Assembly (NCBI GenBank): GCA_014381795.1
Contig: JACNKY010000389.1
Span: 1 to 5,246, forward strand
DNA from: Pseudomonadota bacterium
GTDB taxonomy: Bacteria; SAR324; NAC60-12
Direction: 5' to 3'
Length of the DNA stretch: 5,246 bases
The notes below the pieces were generated by a model that saw only the letters and a list, made by a program, of their open reading frames with translations, was not told the DNA's origin and did not search any database. Each line of letters opens with the position of its first letter. Position 1 is the stretch's first letter. Positions 1 to 3,783 of this stretch are shown here, piece after piece. Both the position numbers and the translations under genes were made by a program.

Positions 1-859
1 TGGGTGACCACGGTTTACACGCTTTTTCGTAGGTTCCCATCAGCATCCCCATTTGCTCCTGACGCAAATAGAGTTCACCGTCGAAATCAACTGCATGCGG
101 AATTTCGTGTCCTTTTTCCTTGTTGAATGCTGCTACTTCGGGCATATCTTCTGTTAGCAAATACATGTGTTCCATCGCCAGTACAGGCAGCTCCAAGCCG
201 ACCATTCGTCCAACTTCCCTTGCCCAAAGTCCACCTGCGTTAACGACATGTTCCGCATGAATTTCATGTTTTTCTTGAGTGTCTCTGTTTTCGAGAAATA
301 CGCGCCATCCTCCTTCCGGTTGAGGAAGTAAAGCTGTAACTCGTACACCTTGATATATTTCAGCTCCTTGTTTTTTGGCAGCTTTGGCGTAAGCCCAGGT
401 TGTTCCGGAAGGATCAAGGTGGCCTTCCATCGGATCAAGCAACGCACCCACAAAATGATCCGGATTGATCAGAGGCATAATTTCAGCTGCTTCTCTGGCA
501 CTGATTATTTCTGTGTCCATTCCGAGGTAAGCACCTTTGGAGTGCATGCTTTTAAGCCAGTCAAAACGTTCCTGAGTTGCCGCCAGCATTATTCCGCCTG
601 ACATGTGCAGGCCAATGTCCTGTCCCGAAATTTCCTCTATTTCCTGATAAAGTTCAATCGTGTACTGCTGCAGTTTGGCAACATTCGGATCACCGTTGAT
701 GGTGTGCATCCCACCCGCTGCATGCCATGTTGAACCGGATGTCAGTTCGGAACGTTCCAGCAAAATTACGTCTTTGCAACCTAGTTTTGTCAGGTGATAG
801 AGGACACTGCAACCGACTACTCCACCGCCAATTACGGCAACCTGTGTGTGTGATTTCAT
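1..859 (-). CDS. Dimethylglycine/sarcosine dehydrogenase-family FAD oxidoreductase, N-terminal part (cut by window edge)
   Basis: The reading frame opens with ATG at 859-857 and stays open to the left edge, giving 286 residues with no stop. Residues 7-16 hold the Rossmann dinucleotide-binding motif (G11, G13, G16), and the second beta strand ends in an acidic residue (LLER, 33-36). The motif GSTWHAAG at 42-49 is the hallmark of the DMGDH/SarDH family. In characterised DMGDH the His of this motif carries the covalent FAD, so His46 is the expected flavin-linked residue. Further family blocks are VNAAG-like VNAGGLWAREVG (206-217), YLRQEQ (264-269) and GTYE (275-278). The family oxidatively demethylates N-methylated glycines, passing one-carbon units to tetrahydrofolate. 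Whether the usual C-terminal aminomethyltransferase (GcvT-like) domain is present lies outside the window. No good Shine-Dalgarno is visible before the ATG. The exact substrate (dimethylglycine, sarcosine or another N-methyl amine) cannot be told from this fragment. Confidence 0.93.
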   Translation of the reverse strand, partial: MKSHTQVAVIGGGVVGCSVLYHLTKLGCKDVILLERSELTSGSTWHAAGGMHTINGDPNVAKLQQYTIELYQEIEEISGQDIGLHMSGGIMLAATQERFDWLKSMHSKGAYLGMDTEIISAREAAEIMPLINPDHFVGALLDPMEGHLDPSGTTWAYAKAAKKQGAEIYQGVRVTALLPQPEGGWRVFLENRDTQEKHEIHAEHVVNAGGLWAREVGRMVGLELPVLAMEHMYLLTEDMPEVAAFNKEKGHEIPHAVDFDGELYLRQEQMGMLMGTYEKACKPWSP

Positions 860-953
860 TGATTTATTTCATTTATTTAATTTCGCTTAAAAGAGTTGCA
901 AAAATATACTTGAGTTAGCTTAAATATAAAAGCAATATTTTTAAAATTATATT

Positions 954-982
954 TTGTCTACATCTTGTATTTCCATTTTATT
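954..982 (+). promoter_or_regulatory. Possible sigma-70-type promoter
   Basis: TTGTCT at 954-959 matches the -35 consensus at four of six positions. It is followed after exactly 17 bases by TTTATT at 977-982, four of six for the -10. Transcription would start near 989, just before the inverted repeat at 994-1064 and about 97 bases upstream of the ATG at 1086. In DNA this AT-rich, matches of this quality arise easily by chance. The call rests mainly on its fit with what follows. Confidence 0.25.
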
Positions 983-993
983 AATTGTGATTC

Positions 994-1064
994 AGGGCAA
1001 AGCGTGGAGCAAACCCGTAAGACAAGCGGAACTGTTTCAGTTATTTTAGACAATTATTTGCCCT
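994..1064 (+). promoter_or_regulatory. Possible folded RNA leader closed by an 8-bp inverted repeat
   Basis: AGGGCAAA at 994-1001 is perfectly complementary to TTTGCCCT at 1057-1064. The enclosed 55 bases contain a second small inverted repeat, AACTG/CAGTT, around a TTT loop (1030-1042). The 3' arm is followed by TTTATTTT-like sequence and then by the purine-rich GAGAAG at 1075-1080, five bases before the ATG at 1086. It could be a leader that affects translation or termination. It matches no riboswitch class I can identify, and an 8-bp repeat at this distance may be chance. Confidence 0.22.
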
Positions 1065-1085
1065 TTATTTTAAAGAGAAGAAAAT

Positions 1086-1193
1086 ATGTTTAGAAATATC
1101 ATCGTAACCGCAACTGCTTTAGTTCCCTTGCTCGCTTTTATTCTTAATTCAGCTTAGGCCGGAGGGGATGACTGGAAGGCTAAAAGGAGTTGA
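1086..1193 (+). pseudogene. Signal-peptide-like short ORF interrupted by TAG; likely remnant of a secreted protein gene
   Basis: An ATG at 1086 follows the purine-rich GAGAAG (1075-1080) with five-base spacing. It opens a 23-codon frame: a short start with one Arg (MFRN), a hydrophobic core (ALVPLLAFIL, residues 11-20) and then NSA before TAG at 1155-1157. Reading past the stop, the same frame continues AGGDDWKAKRS to TGA at 1191-1193. NSA-x-A resembles a signal-peptidase I site, with the stop at the residue before the last Ala. This suggests the 5' end of an exported-protein gene whose body was lost or replaced by the RelE-like remnant. The DDWKA part might instead belong to the RelE fossil through a one-base frameshift near 1182. 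An alternative is a functional 23-residue hydrophobic peptide. The parent family is not recognised. Confidence 0.35.
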
Positions 1194-1429
1194 ATAAAGT
1201 GAATGCGGCGTTCAACTGCAATTTAAAAAAACTTGTGGAACGTCTAATAAATCCCAAATTAGATTTTTCGAAACTGGCTAAATTGAAGGATTGCTACAAA
1301 ATTATATTGTGAACTGCCGGCCACAGAATGAACTACCGTGTTGAAGATAAAGATCTGTTTGTGTCAGAAATTGCTGTTGGAAAGAGAACGAAAAACAAAG
1401 CCTAACAACTTGGAGAAGAAAGACAGTGA
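1184..1429 (+). pseudogene. RelE-type toxin pseudogene
   Basis: From 1184 one frame reads KELNKV, then LKKLVERLINPKLD, KLKDCYKIIL, then TGA (1310-1312), then TAGHRMNYRVEDKDLFV and EIAVGKRTKNKA, then TAA (1403-1405), with the next in-frame stop at 1427-1429. This parallels E. coli RelE closely: KEWRKL, LKKKLVE, PDCYKIKL, SSGYRLVYQV and VISVGKRERSEVY. RelE toxins cleave mRNA in the ribosomal A site. The first stop falls where RelE has Arg (CGA to TGA would be one transition). The second falls exactly at the position of the catalytic Tyr87. The residues matching Lys52, Arg61 and Arg81 remain, while Lys54 is Ile. The N-terminus is lost or frameshifted (TAA at 1181-1183), and no relB-like antitoxin is seen upstream or in the 38 bases before the Bor-like gene. 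It is therefore inactive as read. Confidence 0.82.
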
Positions 1430-1467
1430 TTTAATTTTTGCAGTGACAAGCCAGGATTATCCGTGGA

Positions 1468-1764
1468 CTATTCGCCCCGGATTGAGCAGACGATGGTGAT
1501 TGTGCGTGGACTGTAGATTCCCAACGTCAGTGCAGTGTAAGTGCTTTGCATCCAGGTATTGTGGATTCGTAGTTCATATACTCTGCCTTGTGGGCAGAGG
1601 TCGTTAAGTTCGTATTTTTTCTCGCCAATTAAACCCCAGAACCAGAAAATTTCTTCATTGCTGATAACAGTTTCTGATGGAAATTCTGCGGGATAGCGTA
1701 GCTGAACCTGACATCCTGACAGGAATAAAACGAAAATTAAGATTAAGCTGTAATAACGTAACAT
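1468..1764 (-). CDS. Bor-family lipoprotein
   Basis: This 98-residue protein starts at ATG 1764-1762 and stops at TAG 1470-1468. Residues 1-17 form a lipoprotein signal peptide ending in lipobox LSGC with Cys18 as the acylated residue. Gln at +2 would favour outer-membrane sorting by E. coli rules. The body matches the phage lambda Bor family in size (Bor is about 97 residues) and pattern: WFWGLIGEKK (41-50), a Cys in NDLCPQG (57), and the hallmark TLGIYSPRTITIVC (80-93). The two mature Cys (57, 93) match the paired Cys of Bor. Lambda Bor is a lysogenic-conversion surface protein linked to serum resistance; the role of chromosomal relatives is largely unknown. The frame extends upstream to 1941, but that part overlaps the Nudix gene and lacks family features, so the lipobox-based start is preferred. 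No clear Shine-Dalgarno precedes it. It lies 53 bases after the Nudix stop and may share its transcript. Confidence 0.85.
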   Translation of the reverse strand: MLRYYSLILIFVLFLSGCQVQLRYPAEFPSETVISNEEIFWFWGLIGEKKYELNDLCPQGRVYELRIHNTWMQSTYTALTLGIYSPRTITIVCSIRGE

Positions 1765-1817
1765 TGAATAAATCGTGGAAAAAAGTTGTCTTGCCTTGCG
1801 TTTCAAAACTTTCGAAT

Positions 1818-2297
1818 TTACACTTGTTGTTTGGATCCTGAAAAAGTGTAGTCCAATAAAGATTTGCCGGAATAAATAAATTTTGCGGAAAAGCAGCCGG
1901 ATTCCATAATTCTGGGGGTAAACAATCGGTCGCCTTCCCAAGTTGCTAGTTCAGTCAGTTCGTTTTTGGGAATCCATTCAAGCCGACCTTCCGGACAAGC
2001 TGTAGTAAGTGTTCCAGAAAAGCTGTTCGTGTAAAAAACAAAGACGAGCCATTCATCACCAAAAGGCGAGTCTCCTTCGTCGGGAAATGAGAGTACGGCT
2101 TTTAGTTCAGGATCTTTAATTATCAATCCTGTTTCTTCCAGCGTTTCACGGACCGCCGTTTCATAAGGTGCTTCATTTGGTTCGACTTTTCCGCCGGGTG
2201 CTAACCAGAGTCCCTGATGTTCATCCTCTTTTTCACGGTGAATCATCAGTACATGTTCGTCATTATTCTCAAGATAAACCAGAACTCCTAATTTCAC
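1818..2297 (-). CDS. Nudix hydrolase, MutT/8-oxo-dGTP diphosphatase-like
   Basis: This 159-residue protein starts with GTG (2297-2295) and ends at TAA 1820-1818. The Nudix box occupies residues 36-58: G36, E42, then RETLEETGL at 50-58 with the catalytic Mg-binding Glu residues. It fits G-x5-E-x7-REUxEExGU except that Thr52 takes the usually aliphatic U position. The lead-in WLAPGGKVEPNE (31-42) and the C-terminal pattern LEWIPKNEL (106-114), LATWEGDRLF (117-126) and FSAKFIYSG (136-144) resemble the MTH1/MutT-like subgroup annotated as 8-oxo-dGTP diphosphatases. Such enzymes hydrolyse oxidised nucleoside triphosphates to monophosphate and pyrophosphate in the cytoplasm. Substrate assignment within Nudix is unreliable from sequence alone. 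It diverges from fliM, so its promoter must lie within the fliM 5' coding region. The Bor-like gene follows on the same strand. Confidence 0.93.
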   Translation of the reverse strand: MKLGVLVYLENNDEHVLMIHREKEDEHQGLWLAPGGKVEPNEAPYETAVRETLEETGLIIKDPELKAVLSFPDEGDSPFGDEWLVFVFYTNSFSGTLTTACPEGRLEWIPKNELTELATWEGDRLFTPRIMESGCFSAKFIYSGKSLLDYTFSGSKQQV

Positions 2298-2304
2298 TGC
2301 ATTA

Positions 2305-2308
2305 CTCC
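2305..2308 (-). promoter_or_regulatory. Shine-Dalgarno of the Nudix gene, supporting its GTG start
   Basis: On the minus strand GGAG (2308-2305) lies seven bases before the GTG at 2297-2295. An ATG two codon-thirds earlier (2301-2299) is out of frame and stops at once. This ribosome site plus the family-typical N-terminus MKLGVLVYLE supports GTG as the true start. Confidence 0.7.
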
Positions 2309-2317
2309 AAATAGTCT

Positions 2318-3343
2318 ATGTCTCAGTCGAAGAAAGAATTAAATGCACTTTTAAAACGCATTTCGGTTGAACAGGACAAACGACTGAATCCTGAAGTACA
2401 GCAGGAAACCGAGGTTCTGCCTTATGAATTAGGTAATCAAATCCCGATTATACGTGGGCGTATGCCCGGATTGGAAGCAGTTTATGACCGCTTTGCCAGG
2501 ATCTACGCACAGACTTTTTCACATCATGTGAGACGACCAGTAACAATCACACGCAGATCTACAGAACTGGTAAGTTTCCGGGATTATCTAGGAGCAATTA
2601 CAACTCCTGCCTCTCTCAGTATCTTTGGCATGAATCCACTTCAGGGTCACGCGTTGTTTGTCTTTGAGCATCAACTGGTACACGTACTGATCGACTTGCT
2701 TTTCGGAGGAAACGGTTGGCTTGAAAATCCGCCTCCCAAACGTGAATTTACAGGAATTGAAATTCGGATGCTCTCAAAAGTCGTGTTCAGCGCACTCGAG
2801 GATCTGGGCAAAGCCTGGAAGAGATTAACTCCTTTGGAACCATATTTTGAGCGTATGGAAATACAGCCAAAGTTTGCTGCGATTGTTCCGCAGGAAGAGG
2901 TGGTGGCGAGCACAACATTCGATGTTGAAATCAACCGTGTCCCATACACAATGAGTATTTGTCTACCTTACCTGATGCTTGATCCGGTGCGTTTACAAAT
3001 AGAAGCCGGCAAAAACAATTTTGATGAAGAGGTCAATGCGGTTAACGTCAGTCGCCTTGAAGAAAATCTGTGTAACTCAAAAGTCAGCGTAAAGGTCGCT
3101 CTTGGAGAAGCACGCATGTCACTAAGGAACTTTCTTACTTTGAAAACCGGTGACCGTATTATCTTAAATCAGGATCAAGATAAACCACTTAAAGTTATGG
3201 TTCAGGACAAACTCAAATTCATGGCAACTCAAGGTGCATACAAAGGCAAGCACGCAGTTCAAATCACCAAGATGATTGAACCCCAGCCACGATTTAAGGA
3301 TTTACTGGATCAACCTCCGGAAGACTTAAACGAAAATGCCTGA
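2318..3343 (+). CDS. fliM: Flagellar motor switch protein FliM
   Basis: The 341-residue product has the usual FliM length and layout. An N-terminal segment (1-16) stands where FliM binds phospho-CheY. The middle CheC-like domain (about 45-230) contains FEHQLVHVLIDLLFGGNG, with the GGxG motif at 130-133 that contacts FliG, followed by REFTGIEIRML (142-152). The C-terminal SpoA/FliN-like domain (about 250-320) includes VKVALGEARMSLRNFLTLKTGDRI. FliM sits in the cytoplasmic C-ring, linking FliG and FliN and setting rotation direction in response to CheY. The N-terminal motif is divergent: KELNALL in place of the usual EIDALL. The start is fixed by an in-frame TAG at 2312-2314 just upstream, yet no Shine-Dalgarno precedes ATG 2318. 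No other flagellar gene lies in the window. Neighbours are a divergent Nudix gene and a convergent HU/IHF gene, so it stands alone here. Confidence 0.95.
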   Translation: MSQSKKELNALLKRISVEQDKRLNPEVQQETEVLPYELGNQIPIIRGRMPGLEAVYDRFARIYAQTFSHHVRRPVTITRRSTELVSFRDYLGAITTPASLSIFGMNPLQGHALFVFEHQLVHVLIDLLFGGNGWLENPPPKREFTGIEIRMLSKVVFSALEDLGKAWKRLTPLEPYFERMEIQPKFAAIVPQEEVVASTTFDVEINRVPYTMSICLPYLMLDPVRLQIEAGKNNFDEEVNAVNVSRLEENLCNSKVSVKVALGEARMSLRNFLTLKTGDRIILNQDQDKPLKVMVQDKLKFMATQGAYKGKHAVQITKMIEPQPRFKDLLDQPPEDLNENA

Positions 3344-3355
3344 TCTTCCCGAAAA

Positions 3356-3631
3356 TTACTGATTGACGCGACTACGCAGGTCCTTGCCTGTCCGGAAAAC
3401 CGGAAGCTGCTTTGGTTTGACTTCCACTGTTTCTCCGGTTTTAGGATTCCTCCCGAAATAACCCTTATATGTTTTCAGTGTAAAAGAACCAAATCCGCGT
3501 ATTTCAACTTTGTCACCAGCGGTAAGTGCGTTCTTGATGCGGTCAAAAAAGATTCGCACAGTCTGGTCTGTTAATCTTGGATTATGTCCTGTACGGGCCG
3601 ATAATTCTTCGATTAATTCTGATTTGTTCAT
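3356..3631 (-). CDS. HU/IHF-family DNA-bending protein, IHF-beta-like
   Basis: With ATG at 3631-3629 the product is 91 residues, the normal HU/IHF size, beginning MNKSELIEEL as in this family. The helical dimerisation part spans about 3-38. The core VEIRGFGSF (42-50) and the arm GRNPKTG (60-66), with the intercalating Pro63, are intact; the protein ends KDLRSRVNQ. EIRGFGSF and the KPKQLPVFRTGKDLRSRVN tail look more like IHF-beta than HU, but a homodimeric HU-like role cannot be excluded. It would bend DNA and assist nucleoid packing, replication, recombination or sigma-54 promoters. An in-frame ATG four codons earlier (3643-3641) would add MHGV. GGAG (3637-3634) lies only two bases before the 3631 ATG, which is tight, while the earlier ATG has no ribosome site. 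The gene is 138 bases downstream of the ClC gene, on the same strand, and stops 12 bases from the convergent fliM stop. Confidence 0.92.
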   Translation of the reverse strand: MNKSELIEELSARTGHNPRLTDQTVRIFFDRIKNALTAGDKVEIRGFGSFTLKTYKGYFGRNPKTGETVEVKPKQLPVFRTGKDLRSRVNQ

Positions 3632-3749
3632 AACTCCATGCATTTAAGGTTAAAAAAATTTGAGGCATTTTATCAGCAGAAAGTGGTTTTATGCTCCAGC
3701 CATTCTTCGTCTGCTTAAAAAACCGGTTGATGTAAACTTAAGGAAACAG

Positions 3750-3783
3750 GAAAAAATATCAAGTGTTTCGTGAATATTTTTTC
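3750..3783 (-). terminator. AT-rich hairpin at the end of the ClC gene, possibly bidirectional terminator
   Basis: On the plus strand GAAAAAATATCA (3750-3761) pairs with TGAATATTTTTTC (3771-3783), twelve base pairs with one bulged base, around a nine-base loop. On the minus strand the hairpin overlaps the ClC stop TGA (3784-3782) and its 3' arm ends in six U. There are few G-C pairs, so the stem is weak, and the U-run is part of the stem. By symmetry it could act on both strands. It separates the ClC gene from the HU/IHF gene, suggesting that the latter has its own promoter in 3644-3749. Confidence 0.45.

Larger units (their letters stand above)
860..1467. other. 608-base stretch without an intact gene; AT-rich leader and gene remains
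   Basis: This gap lies between the start of the DMGDH-like gene and the end of the Bor-like gene. Positions 860-985 are very AT-rich and must carry the minus-strand promoter of the DMGDH-like gene. A TATATT at 908-903 could be its -10 box, but no matching -35 is convincing. Positions 954-1085 hold a possible plus-strand promoter and folded leader. Positions 1086-1429 hold two broken plus-strand reading frames, a signal-peptide-like one and a RelE-like one, described separately. Nothing recognisable was found in 1430-1467. Confidence 0.7.

Noticed and set aside
154..453. Minus-strand frame of 99 codons
   Set aside because: It lies wholly inside the DMGDH-like gene on the same strand in a different frame, and its composition is not protein-like. 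The true frame is open through this region.
350..601. Plus-strand frame of 83 codons
   Set aside because: It is antisense to the well-supported DMGDH-like coding sequence, with no motif or ribosome site.
727..918. Plus-strand frame of 63 codons spanning the DMGDH-like start
   Set aside because: Most of it is antisense to the Rossmann-fold coding region and its tail is low-complexity AT-rich DNA.
990..1035. Resemblance to a cyclic-di-GMP-I riboswitch (CAGGGCAAA followed by GAC and AAGC)
   Set aside because: Only short scattered matches are present. The second conserved block, the tetraloop-receptor arrangement and the closing stem of that class cannot be drawn.
1765..1941. 59-codon N-terminal extension of the Bor-like reading frame
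   Set aside because: It overlaps the end of the Nudix gene and is rich in basic and aromatic residues with no family match. The lipobox-based start at 1764 gives a normal-sized lipoprotein.
2671..2949. Minus-strand frame of 92 codons
   Set aside because: It is an antisense shadow of fliM, with serine-rich composition typical of such shadows.
3669..3697. GATAAA with upstream GGAGCA as the HU/IHF promoter
   Set aside because: The -10 match is fair (four of six), but the -35 matches only two positions, so it cannot be supported as a feature, although a promoter is expected in this gap.
3721..3728. AACCGGTT palindrome with neighbouring A-run as a terminator
   Set aside because: The palindrome has no loop and cannot form a useful hairpin. 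The inverted repeat at 3750-3783 is the better candidate.
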